A stretch of 64,000 nucleotides of DNA, taken from positions 65,926 to 129,925 of the forward strand of contig CAZJVP010000011.1 in the NCBI GenBank assembly GCA_964549615.1. The letters run 5' to 3'. Source of the stretch: CAYVLA01 sp964549615 [NCBI: uncultured Thermococci archaeon] (GTDB lineage: Archaea; CAYQAE01; CAYVLA01). The position numbers were made by a program, and so were the translations under genes. The notes beneath the pieces were generated by a model that saw nothing but the letters and a program-made list of their open reading frames with translations, made no database searches and was not told the origin of the DNA. Below, piece by piece: positions 53,699-62,078 of this stretch (the first letter of the stretch is position 1; each line of letters opens with the position of its first letter).

Positions 53699-54982
53699 TT
53701 AACCCTTGCTGTAATGGCTGAGCACCTTCTTTATACCTTTGGCTATCAGCTTCATATGGTGCTCCTCAAGAGTGGGGTAGCAGTGGACTATGAACGTCCT
53801 TTCCTCAAGCCATGCAGCGTTGGGGCAGTGGGCCTTCTCGTACTGGACGGATCTTGGATCCGTGTACTCTTTCGATCTGAATGGGAACCTGGCTCGTCCG
53901 AAGCCGTTATGCTCTGTGAAGGCCCTCTCCTTGTAACACTGGGGCCAGAACTCCCTCCACACCGGGAGGCCCTCGGCGGCCATGGCTTGGAGAACGGTCT
54001 TCTTGTCGGCGTTCAGTGCCTCGAGGTTGAGGACGATCGGGAATACGTAGAACCCGTTCACCTTATCCCTGGTGTGGACGGGAAGGGTGAGTATTTCCTT
54101 GCACTCAGCCAGCTCTCGGATCAAGATCTCCCCGTTCCTTCGCCTGCGGGGAAGATTCCAGGTGTCCATCTTTGAAAGTTCCTTTATGCCGATTGCAGAC
54201 TGGATCTCAGTCATTCTGTAGTTGTATCCCACCCTGGTGTGTATGTAGGGGAGCGTACCCTCGGCCTCCAGCAGTGACAACCGCTTCTCCACGTCGTAAC
54301 CGTGGTCGCGGAAGGATCGGCACGTCCATGCCAGCTCCTCATCATCGGTGACGACCGCGCCGCCCTCGCCACCAGTTGTGAAGGTCTTGTTCTGGCAGAA
54401 GCTGAAGCATCCGGCATCGCCGAACGTGCCGACCTTCTTGCCCTTGTAGACGGCCCCGTGGGCCTCTGCGCAGTCCTCGATGACGAACAGATCGTACTCC
54501 TTGGCGATCCTAAGGATCCGGTCCATCTCGCAGACGTTGCCGTATAGGTGTACGGGGATGATCGCTCTGGTGCGTCCGGTCACTTTCCTCTCCACATCGT
54601 CGGGATCGATGCAGTGGTCGTTCCTGCTGACGTCTGCGAAGACCGGTATCGCGCCCGCCTGCAGGACGCAGAACGAGGTCGCGATGAACGTGTACGACGG
54701 AACTATCACCTCGTCCCCCGGCCCGATCCCGAGGCTTGCGACAGCGGTGTGAAGGGCGCTGGTTCCGCTAGTGGTGGTTATGCAATACTTGGACCCGTTC
54801 CACTGGGCAAACCTGCGCTCAAACTCCATGCCGAGGGTACCGGTCCAGTAGTTCACCTTGCCTGATCGCAGGGGCTCAACCGCCGCCCTGATCGTATCCT
54901 TGTCAAACCACGGCCAGGGGGGCAAAGGCCCCCTGATCATCGGTTTCCCTCCATCAATCGCAAGCCGATCTTCGCCGCTCAT
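53699..54982 (-). CDS. DegT/DnrJ/EryC1-type PLP-dependent sugar aminotransferase
   Basis: A 427-residue aminotransferase. The PLP lysine is K199 in QNKTFTTGGEGG; SGTSALHTAV, PSYTFIATS and IEDCAEAHGA are the standard family signatures. It should place an amino group on a keto-sugar nucleotide. It is the first gene of a pair with the Gfo/Idh/MocA oxidoreductase. A GCTATAGG box around 55030 on the minus strand is a weak promoter candidate. Confidence 0.93.
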   Translation of the reverse strand: MSGEDRLAIDGGKPMIRGPLPPWPWFDKDTIRAAVEPLRSGKVNYWTGTLGMEFERRFAQWNGSKYCITTTSGTSALHTAVASLGIGPGDEVIVPSYTFIATSFCVLQAGAIPVFADVSRNDHCIDPDDVERKVTGRTRAIIPVHLYGNVCEMDRILRIAKEYDLFVIEDCAEAHGAVYKGKKVGTFGDAGCFSFCQNKTFTTGGEGGAVVTDDEELAWTCRSFRDHGYDVEKRLSLLEAEGTLPYIHTRVGYNYRMTEIQSAIGIKELSKMDTWNLPRRRRNGEILIRELAECKEILTLPVHTRDKVNGFYVFPIVLNLEALNADKKTVLQAMAAEGLPVWREFWPQCYKERAFTEHNGFGRARFPFRSKEYTDPRSVQYEKAHCPNAAWLEERTFIVHCYPTLEEHHMKLIAKGIKKVLSHYSKG

Positions 54983-55163
54983 CGGGATTGACTCCTCTGT
55001 TCGGTGGCTTGCTTGCGCACGAACCTCCCCTATAGCTTTTGCCCTGTTTGCTACTCACCCCCGGCACGGCCAATAGCCCCTGTGCCCTCGACAATCGGCC
55101 CTTGAGAGCGCAAGACCGTACCTGAAGCAGTCCCGGCGCTGGGCTCATGAATCGGCCCCGTAC

Positions 55164-56024
55164 TCAGATGCTCGGTGGAGCCCCATCCGTCGTTGCCGTG
55201 AATCCGTACTGCAGAATGTTGGGTGTCGTCCCGCCAAGGATTTCGAACTCCTCGAACACCGTCCTGGATGCACCAGCGCCGAAGTATATCCTTTGCTCTT
55301 TCTCGAAGTGGCCCCGGTCCGATTCCAGATACGCGATGATCGTCGCCCAGCCGGGGTCCCCGTGGTTGACAGCCGTTCCGAAGATCGTGATGCCGTGCAC
55401 TTTGTTGCTTTGATTGGTGGGAACAACGTAGTCTATGAACTTGACGTGTGTGGAAATGCGGAGACTCGTGAAGCTGACGTTCATTCGATATGGCGCCCAG
55501 AAGTCCGGGGGGATGACGAAGATGTCCCCAGACACTAGGGTTGTCTCGCGTCGGCCGCGATCCGAGTCGGTGAGAAAGGGCCGGTAGGATGCCGTCACGT
55601 TGTACTCTCCGGGCGTGGAGAAGACGTCCGTCGTCGAGAGCCGCACCCCGTCACCTCTCCTCCACGCCGTCCATTCGCCGAAGAGGTCATAGGTCTGAGA
55701 GATGGACCCACCTGCCTGGAGAAGGACCTCTCCGGCCAACATGCTCAGGTTGCTGAGACGGATGCCCTCGTAGACGGCGCCGTCCGGCGTCACGACCCAG
55801 AACAGAGGGTTTGATGAAAGGATCAGGTCGAACTCACTCACGTTCTTAGCAATCCTTCCACTGTTCGTACAGATAACAGTGAATGAAAGCGCGGGCGCGG
55901 TGGTGTTGAGATTCACCTCTACCTCAAAGACAAGCCCATCATCCGGGGGTTTGGCCGGCAACAGGCAGCCCGATATCGTGAGGACCAAACACAATGGGAC
56001 CCAGCGAATGAACCTCAATCCCAC
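55164..56024 (-). CDS. lipoprotein-like secreted protein, function unknown
   Basis: A protein of about 286 residues. From the GTG at 56024 the N-terminus is VGLRFIRWVPLCLVLTISGC, a signal with a lipobox-like cysteine, so the protein is probably lipid-anchored outside. The rest is beta-rich with many N-x-S/T sites and no recognised family. The frame extends to 56288, but CTTTATTG on the minus strand (plus 56046-56053) places the start of transcription at about 56022, fitting a leaderless GTG start. Confidence 0.62.
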   Translation of the reverse strand: MGLRFIRWVPLCLVLTISGCLLPAKPPDDGLVFEVEVNLNTTAPALSFTVICTNSGRIAKNVSEFDLILSSNPLFWVVTPDGAVYEGIRLSNLSMLAGEVLLQAGGSISQTYDLFGEWTAWRRGDGVRLSTTDVFSTPGEYNVTASYRPFLTDSDRGRRETTLVSGDIFVIPPDFWAPYRMNVSFTSLRISTHVKFIDYVVPTNQSNKVHGITIFGTAVNHGDPGWATIIAYLESDRGHFEKEQRIYFGAGASRTVFEEFEILGGTTPNILQYGFTATTDGAPPSI

Positions 56025-56045
56025 GACTGCATATGCTTGACGGAT

Positions 56046-56053
56046 CAATAAAG
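56046..56053 (-). promoter_or_regulatory. TATA box of the lipoprotein-like gene
   Basis: The minus strand reads CTTTATTG, giving a predicted transcription start within two bases of GTG 56024. Confidence 0.55.
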
Positions 56054-56215
56054 CTTTCGCCTGGGAGGTGGAGGTGGCGAGATCGATGGGATGCTCCCCA
56101 AGATGCCACTTCAACTGAACCCCATGAGAGGGTGCGGGGCGGTTCATGGGATGGGGTCCCTTGCAGCGTTCTAGGACCGTGAAGGACTGAGCGGGCACGG
56201 GGCGCGCGGGAAAGG

Positions 56216-56223
56216 GTTTTAAG
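56216..56223 (+). promoter_or_regulatory. TATA box of the ABC transporter operon
   Basis: GTTTTAAG; predicted start near 56247, eight bases before the GTG at 56255. Confidence 0.5.
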
Positions 56224-56254
56224 AAAGCCGACCTAGGCGAAGACCGATAGTTCC

Positions 56255-56449
56255 GTGCCCGACGCCAACATACCGCTGATAGTCGCACCTTTGGTCCTTC
56301 TCCAGGTGGTCCTCGTCGTCCTCGCTCTGCTCGATCTTAGGAAGCAGGAGAAGGTGAAGTATCTCGGCAAGCGGCTCTGGGCGGTGTTCATCGTCCTCGT
56401 GGGGATCTTCGGGCCGCTCGTCTACTTCATGCTGGGTCGTGCGGACTGA
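56255..56449 (+). CDS. small two-helix membrane protein (PLDc_N-like)
   Basis: A 64-residue protein with helices at about 6-27 and 42-60 and the intervening LDLRKQEKVKYLGKRLWAV, the pattern of the PLD-nuclease N-terminal (PLDc_N) membrane motif that also occurs alone next to ABC exporters. Its TGA overlaps the ATG of the ABC ATPase by one base, so it is made together with the transporter and may be an accessory subunit. Confidence 0.78.
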   Translation: MPDANIPLIVAPLVLLQVVLVVLALLDLRKQEKVKYLGKRLWAVFIVLVGIFGPLVYFMLGRAD

Positions 56450-57369
56450 TGGCAGAGGCAATCAGGTGCGAGGGCCTTACGAGGACCTTCGGCCCAATTG
56501 TTGCGGTTGACCATCTGGACCTGAGCGTGGAGGAGAATAGCATCTTCGGATTTCTGGGTCCCAATGGCGCCGGCAAGTCGACTACGATAAAGATGCTGGT
56601 CGGGCTCATCGAGCCCACGGCTGGAAAGGCGATCGTTGCGGGCGTCGATGCGCGAGATCACTCGATCCGGTCCAGGCACAGGTTGGGCTACCTTCCCGAG
56701 AACCCCAACTTCTACGGTTGGATGAGCGGGGAGGAGTTGCTCCTCTTCGTTGGCAGGCTGTTTGGCGTGAGAGGAGCCGAGCTTCGGGATCGGGTGGATG
56801 TGCTGCTTAAGGAGGTGGGCCTCCATGAGGCCGGAAAGAGGAAGATCTCGGGCTACTCTAGGGGCATGAAGCAGCGACTCGGTATGGCGCAGGCGCTGAT
56901 CAACAACCCGAGTGTGCTCTTGCTCGATGAACCCTGCTCGGCCTTGGATCCTATCGGGAGGATGGAGGTTCTCAACATGATCCGGAGGTTGGGACGGGAA
57001 ACCACCGTGTTCATGTCCACGCACATCCTCGCCGATGTCGATAGGATCTGCGACAGTGTGGCAATCATCAACAGGGGGCGGCTCGTGGCCCAGTCGGGAA
57101 TCGAGGAACTGAGACGCAGGTATGCATTGCCGGTTTTCAGGATCGCGTTTGAGACGAAGCCCACCCGCTTCCGGGAGGCGCTCGAAGGGCAAGGGTGGGT
57201 GGAACGGGTGGACGAAGAGGGTCCGTCGTCGTTCATGGTGAGGGTGAGCGACTTGGACAAGGCCAAGGACTTGCTGCCAAAGATCGCCGCTGCGGATGAT
57301 GCTAGGCTTGTTAGGTACGAGCTGTCATCCCCGACTCTGGAGGAGATATTCGTCAGGATGGTGGGCTAG
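56449..57369 (+). CDS. ABC transporter ATP-binding protein (ABC-2 exporter)
   Basis: A 306-residue ATPase. Walker A GPNGAGKS is at 37-44, the signature is YSRGMKQRLGMAQ and Walker B is VLLLDEPCSALD. A C-terminal 80-residue extension is typical of the CcmA/Nat-like exporter group. It drives the permease encoded next; the two genes overlap by one base. The cargo is unknown. Confidence 0.95.
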   Translation: MAEAIRCEGLTRTFGPIVAVDHLDLSVEENSIFGFLGPNGAGKSTTIKMLVGLIEPTAGKAIVAGVDARDHSIRSRHRLGYLPENPNFYGWMSGEELLLFVGRLFGVRGAELRDRVDVLLKEVGLHEAGKRKISGYSRGMKQRLGMAQALINNPSVLLLDEPCSALDPIGRMEVLNMIRRLGRETTVFMSTHILADVDRICDSVAIINRGRLVAQSGIEELRRRYALPVFRIAFETKPTRFREALEGQGWVERVDEEGPSSFMVRVSDLDKAKDLLPKIAAADDARLVRYELSSPTLEEIFVRMVG

Positions 57370-58118
57370 TGAGCTTCGCAGTGCTCCTGCGCAAGGAGTT
57401 CAAGGAGATCGTTCGGACCAAGAGGATCATCGTGCTGCCCGCTGTCTTCCTCTTCTTCGGAATCCTTGGGCCTGTGCTGCTCTACATGACTCCGGAGCTA
57501 CTCAAGTCGCAAGGGCTCAATTTCACCATGCCTGCGCCGACGCCGGTGCAGTCGGCCGGCGAGTACTACGAATCGGCATCCAGCTTCGCTGCCATCGCGA
57601 TCATCCTGGTCTCGATGGGCGCCGTAGTCGAGGAGAAGGCCAGGGGCACGATACAGATCGTGCTCACCAAGCCCGCTAGGCGTAGCTGCTTCATAGCAGC
57701 GAAGTACATAGCCCTTGCCTGCCTATCCTTGGTTTCGATGTTCATGGGATCGGTGGCGTGTCTGTACTACACCGGACTGCTCATCGGCCATCTGCCTATC
57801 GGACCATACATGATCTCGACCATGTTGGTTGGACTCTTTCTGTGTTTCGTCGTTGCCCTCACCTTGTTCTTCAGCACGGTGCTCGGCAGCCAGATGGCGG
57901 CGGGCGGAGCCACGATAGTGGTCTTCTTCCTGCTCGGCGCGCTGCCCATCGCCAGCAAGGCGTTGAGGACGATGCTGCCGAATGGGCTGGTTGGGCTGGG
58001 AAACGCGGTCTTGGCAGGCGAGTCGCCCACCCTGCTGGCCCCGGTGGTTGCAGATCTTGTGCTGATCGTCCTGATCCTGATTGCGGCCTGGGCGATATTC
58101 TCCAGACAGGAGCTCTAG
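57369..58118 (+). CDS. ABC-2 type permease
   Basis: A 249-residue membrane protein with six hydrophobic helices. VSMGAVVEEKARGTIQIVLTKPARR is the conserved ABC-2 loop that follows the second helix. The GTG start overlaps the ATPase stop by one base. Together with the small protein at 56255 it completes an exporter of unknown substrate. Confidence 0.9.
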   Translation: MSFAVLLRKEFKEIVRTKRIIVLPAVFLFFGILGPVLLYMTPELLKSQGLNFTMPAPTPVQSAGEYYESASSFAAIAIILVSMGAVVEEKARGTIQIVLTKPARRSCFIAAKYIALACLSLVSMFMGSVACLYYTGLLIGHLPIGPYMISTMLVGLFLCFVVALTLFFSTVLGSQMAAGGATIVVFFLLGALPIASKALRTMLPNGLVGLGNAVLAGESPTLLAPVVADLVLIVLILIAAWAIFSRQEL

Positions 58119-58192
58119 CTGACAAGCCCATGCCCCGGCTTGCCGACCGTCGGGGTCTACGCAAGAGAGCAACCCCTATCGAAGCGGGTCTG

Positions 58193-59050
58193 TCATGTGC
58201 CTCTTTGCGCGTTGGCTCGTCGAAGGGTTATGTATGCAACCTCCGGAGGACACAGGAATCTGGCGGGCACGGCCGTCGTTCCGACTCCGTTCGTCACGTA
58301 CACAGCGGTCCCGGCGCGGCGGTATAGGCCCGAGACGTAGCCACCTCCCGCCCACCTTGCCCAGGGCGCCCCGACCAAGGGCAGCCGTATCTGCCCACCG
58401 TGGGTATGTCCCGAGAGGACCAGTTGGACGCCTTCCGGCAGCCTATTCACTATCTCCGGCGAATGCGCGAGCAAAATTATGAACCCGCCCTCCGTCCCTT
58501 TCAGCGCTTCCGGGACTCGATCAGCACCGAGGGAGGGATCGTCGGTTCCTGCAATCCATATCCGGGACCCGTCCAGATCGATGGGCTCGGCATCGTTGAT
58601 CAACAGCCGGATGCCGACTGCTTCGAGGTCACCACGCAGCGCGCTCCCCGTCCAGCCCGTATAGTATTCCCAGTTTCCCTGAACGGCCCAGACACCCAGA
58701 CGGGCGGTCAGATTCGATAGGTAGGTCAGGCATTCCTCCCTATGCCGCCGATCCGACACGAGGTCACCGGTGAGCGCGATGAGGTCGGGCGGATCCTCCT
58801 TGACGATCTTGAGCACAGCCCGCTCGCGGTCCCCGATGCGGCGTAGATGAAGGTCAGAGATATGTGCTACGCGTAGGCCCTCGGCCGAGGGTGGCAGGTC
58901 CGGGATGAAGACGGTGATCTTCCTCGTGCGGACCATATTGGGTTCGACGAGGAAGGCGTACAGCCCTATCCCAAGGAAGGCCAGCGCGAGGAATCCGACC
59001 ATTGCGTCTGGCCCACGAGCACACCGCATCGGCGGCCAGCAAATCTTCAT
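58193..59050 (-). CDS. membrane-anchored metallophosphoesterase (YkuE-like)
   Basis: A 285-residue protein. An N-terminal membrane helix (about 17-35) is followed by a calcineurin-like domain: D66-H68 (ISDLHL), D96 (LTGDLV), N126 (GNWEYY), a histidine in LLAHSPE and GHTHGG. W127 stands where the usual motif has histidine (GNHE). The family acts on phosphoesters, and YkuE-type members may act on lipid or nucleotide substrates. GAGG lies seven bases before the ATG at 59050; 59002 is an alternative start. It is 40 bases downstream of the disrupted paralog P4 on the same strand. Confidence 0.88.
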   Translation of the reverse strand: MKICWPPMRCARGPDAMVGFLALAFLGIGLYAFLVEPNMVRTRKITVFIPDLPPSAEGLRVAHISDLHLRRIGDRERAVLKIVKEDPPDLIALTGDLVSDRRHREECLTYLSNLTARLGVWAVQGNWEYYTGWTGSALRGDLEAVGIRLLINDAEPIDLDGSRIWIAGTDDPSLGADRVPEALKGTEGGFIILLAHSPEIVNRLPEGVQLVLSGHTHGGQIRLPLVGAPWARWAGGGYVSGLYRRAGTAVYVTNGVGTTAVPARFLCPPEVAYITLRRANAQRGT

Positions 59051-59089
59051 GTTGCTTCCTCGAAATGCTTCCCTTGATCGCGCCGAACG

Positions 59090-60324
59090 CTAGGCGATCC
59101 TAGTCGTGCCCGACGCGCGGTAAAGCCTCCTTCTCACCATGATGGACCACAGGACGGAGCCCGACGCCATCAGCGTGCCCGCCACCGCGCACCATTCCAC
59201 GGCGTACACCCAAAGGAGAGCTCTGTCCTTGAGCTTGAGCGCTAGATCCGACACCCGAGCCAGCCCACGAAGGGCTTTGCTCAGGGCTTCTGCAGACCCC
59301 TCGATGTCCTGTTCCAAGTATAGCTCTCTCCCCTCGGACTCGATAGCATCTACCTTTGCGATCTCACTGTCAATGGACTGCCGGTTTGCGCCAAATCTCT
59401 CCACGAAGTCGCAGAGCTCGAAGAGCATGGACTTCTCTTCCTGGTAGAGGGAAAACAGGCTCCGAGCCGATGCCACTCCATGATGTCCTGGGGGAGGTCC
59501 CTGCCAAGAGCATAGAGGACCATATTGAGGAAGACGTCCATCGCGTACTTGTAGCCGTCGCTTCCTCCCCACCTCGTCCACCAGAGGTTGTAGTCCGACT
59601 GTATATCCGAGGCCACGCTCCAAGTGGTTCCCTTTCCGTACTGCCACGCCACCGTGAATGGCATCCCGGTGCCCCTTGCCGCGCGCAAGGTGGCGAAGGT
59701 CGTCGAGCCATCCTTGGCACGCAGTTCCGCGCACTGCCTTCCCGGTTGCTCCTCCGCGCCAAGCTCGATGAACGGCGTGAAGACGGGCGGGATCCCGGGC
59801 CGCCTAACGATCGTTATCTTGAAGTTCTCAACGTACAGTATCCGGTCGTATGTTTGGATGTATTCCGTTGGGAAGGCGGACGCGACGCTGGACCTTTCCC
59901 AGGACTGTCTGAATTCGGCGACCCATGATATGCCTCCGCCCAGGGTGGTCAGCCCGCCCAGGCCGGAGTCCCTGATTGCCCGATACATGAAGTCCACCTG
60001 CTGGGGAGTGAAGTGGCCGAAGTAGGTGTCAACGTAGCATAGGAAGTCGTAGTCGGTCAGGCACGAATACGTCCTGGGAAAATACATCCTGACGTACTTC
60101 TTCGCCTCAGCCTCGGGGTACCTGTCCCAGCCTCCGGTATCCCTCCTCACCGGCACCACGACGTACGTGAAGGCGGGGTCGGATTCAAGCCAACCGGCCA
60201 CGGGCGTCTCGTAGGGGAAGACCTGGCCGACCATGAGGACGCGGACGACGCCGGCGCCGGTTGCGCCAAGAAGGCTTGCCAGGACGAGCCCAATTAACGC
60301 GCCCCGCCTAAGGGTCGATCCCAC
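59090..60324 (-). pseudogene. amidotransferase-like paralog P4, frame-broken
   Basis: The first part, from about 60324 (GTG) or 60333 (TTG), has a signal sequence (LIGLVLASLLGATGAGV), VVRVLMVGQVFPYET, YFPRTYSCLTDYDFLCYVD, GLGGLTTLGGG and GRDLPQDIMEW. Near 59462-59475 the coding frame changes. After that, ARSLFSLYQEEKSMLFELCD, the helical stalk, the membrane helix and MVRRRLYRASGTTR continue in the second frame to 59090. The joined product would be about 410 residues like P1-P3. A single-base indel, real or a consensus error, explains the break. It is the most diverged copy in the amidotransferase-like domain. Confidence 0.72.
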
Positions 60325-60561
60325 GCGCGACAACGCACACGCCTGGAGCCATCTGCCTGAATTATCTTTTGCGATGCGGCGATGCGGACTGAACATGATC
60401 TCCGAGTTGTGGTTCTGGCCGTTGCTTGGGCCAGCCTCTGGTGGAGAAATCGGCTGCTTCTTCCCCCGACACGGCAAGTCCAAGGAGCCTTCAATTCTTG
60501 GGGGATTCGCAAGGATTTCATAGAACTCAGCGCCGGGTTTTTTCTACGCCGGCACCACAAC

Positions 60562-60786
60562 ATGGTGTTGATGCAAAAATCCATGACCGCAAGCCTGGCG
60601 CTCTTCTCCCTGAGCCTTCTTTGGTGGAGCGCCGTGGTTTTCCAGCGAAAGGGCGACTACCTGGCCGTGCCAAAGCCATCCGTCGTCCTGCTGCTTGCGG
60701 CAATGGGGATGGCCATCTACTCGTTGAAGGGCGCAGGGGACAAGGAAAGCATCGAAAAATACATCTATCGGCCCGAGGAACTCTAG
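60562..60786 (+). CDS. small two-helix membrane protein, function unknown
   Basis: A 74-residue protein with helices at about 8-28 and 38-55 and a charged tail (GDKESIEKYIYRPEEL). The frame opens upstream at 60382, but that part is antisense to P4's promoter and reads as non-coding; ATG 60562 or 60571 is preferred. No family is recognised. Confidence 0.5.
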   Translation: MVLMQKSMTASLALFSLSLLWWSAVVFQRKGDYLAVPKPSVVLLLAAMGMAIYSLKGAGDKESIEKYIYRPEEL

Positions 60787-60857
60787 CCGCGGCAATCCGG
60801 AATCCGGATACCATGGCTCTGAACCGAGCCTGCAACCGGGGTCGACGCAAGCCGGCG

Positions 60858-61892
60858 CTAGTCGATGCGAAGCTCCCAGAGGTATCCGCTTCTCTCGGGA
60901 TTATCGGTCTCGCAGGTGAAGAAGGTCTTGCCATCCTTCTTGCAGATGTGATGGGAAATGTAGGGATGGGCGTTGCGTTGGGTGTCATGGACTGTGCCAA
61001 GGATACGGAATGTCCCGCTTGATCTATCGTAGGAGAAGAGCCGGGTCTCTTGCTTCATGCCCGCCACCCCGTAGAGCAGGCCGTCATCCCCGATGATCAG
61101 ACAGGCCATCCGCAGGCCTGGGCATGGCTTGCCGAGGTAGTCGACCTCGACGCGGTTCGGCTCCAACCTGAAGAGCCCGCCGGACACGGATCCTATGTAG
61201 ATGTAGCCGTCTCGGCCGTTCAGCATGCAGTCGACCTGTCCGTCGTCCTCAGTGGCGGCACGGTGGGAGACCCTGATCCGGGGTAGCCTCACGTTTGACC
61301 AGAGAATCTCATCCTTGTCCGGATCGTACCTGAACAGGCGGTTGTCCGATTCCCAGGTTCCCCACAGACGCCCCTCCTCATCCAATGCGGGCAGGTGCGG
61401 GAAGCTGTTGATGTAGAACGACTTGGCATCCCCGGTCTCGAGGTCGTATCTGAAGAAATGGGCCATGGGATATGTGAAGCCGTAGATCGTTCGCCTTTGG
61501 GGGTCAAGGACGATCGACTGTATGTAGTCATTCTTGACGGGCCTTGCCAAGAGTTCGATGCTCCCGTCCGTGGGGCTGTAACGGAATATCTTGCCGCCCT
61601 CCGCCTTGTCCCTGTCCTGCAAACCGTGAAGGCCGGCCGTTGCCCCCAGGATGGAGCCATCCCTATCCTGGACCAAGGAACGGTGGATCTTGACGTCGAA
61701 CCTGTCAGCGATCCTTCTGAAGCCGCAGGACCCGAACTCCATGGTCTCCGGGTCGAAGCTGTAAAGGAGGTCGTTGTTCTGGTCTGTGATGCCGAGGAAG
61801 ACCTTTGCCTCGGACGGGCAGTACATGACGGTCGTGATCGATATGTTCCGTTCCTCCCCGCTGGGTTTGAGCTCGTGGGCCCTCACGTACAT
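60858..61892 (-). CDS. cytoplasmic beta-propeller protein
   Basis: A 344-residue propeller with repeated blades ending in FxYDPxx or FSYDRSSG, as in KIFRYSPTDGS, HFFRYDLETGD, RLFRYDPDKDE and RLFSYDRSSG, and with DGYIYIGS turns. It has no signal peptide, in contrast to the larger surface propeller at 30248-32812, which uses the same blade type. ATG 61892 is chosen because TTGGAGGCG lies seven bases upstream; the frame runs on to 62711, but that part is antisense to uvrC. ACTTAAGT (61926-61933) may be its TATA box. Function unknown; a lyase- or glycosidase-type role is possible. Confidence 0.72.
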   Translation of the reverse strand: MYVRAHELKPSGEERNISITTVMYCPSEAKVFLGITDQNNDLLYSFDPETMEFGSCGFRRIADRFDVKIHRSLVQDRDGSILGATAGLHGLQDRDKAEGGKIFRYSPTDGSIELLARPVKNDYIQSIVLDPQRRTIYGFTYPMAHFFRYDLETGDAKSFYINSFPHLPALDEEGRLWGTWESDNRLFRYDPDKDEILWSNVRLPRIRVSHRAATEDDGQVDCMLNGRDGYIYIGSVSGGLFRLEPNRVEVDYLGKPCPGLRMACLIIGDDGLLYGVAGMKQETRLFSYDRSSGTFRILGTVHDTQRNAHPYISHHICKKDGKTFFTCETDNPERSGYLWELRID

Positions 61893-62032
61893 CGGTTCGC
61901 CTCCAAGCTCCCAGCACAGTTTGAACTTAAGTGTTCTTCTTGGATGCGGTAGGCGGTCCGGCGCGCTGGAGTTGGTTGTAGGCCTGGGGTTGGTGGGTAC
62001 CTGCCGGTCCTCAAGCGCCGCGTCTGAAAAGC

Positions 62033-62040
62033 GTTTTATT
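62033..62040 (+). promoter_or_regulatory. TATA box of the uvrC-uvrB operon
   Basis: GTTTTATT; predicted start near 62064, with GGGGAAGAGG before the TTG start at 62079. Confidence 0.5.
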
Positions 62041-62078
62041 GTACGTCTCGACGGAACTTTAGGGGAAGAGGCAAGATC

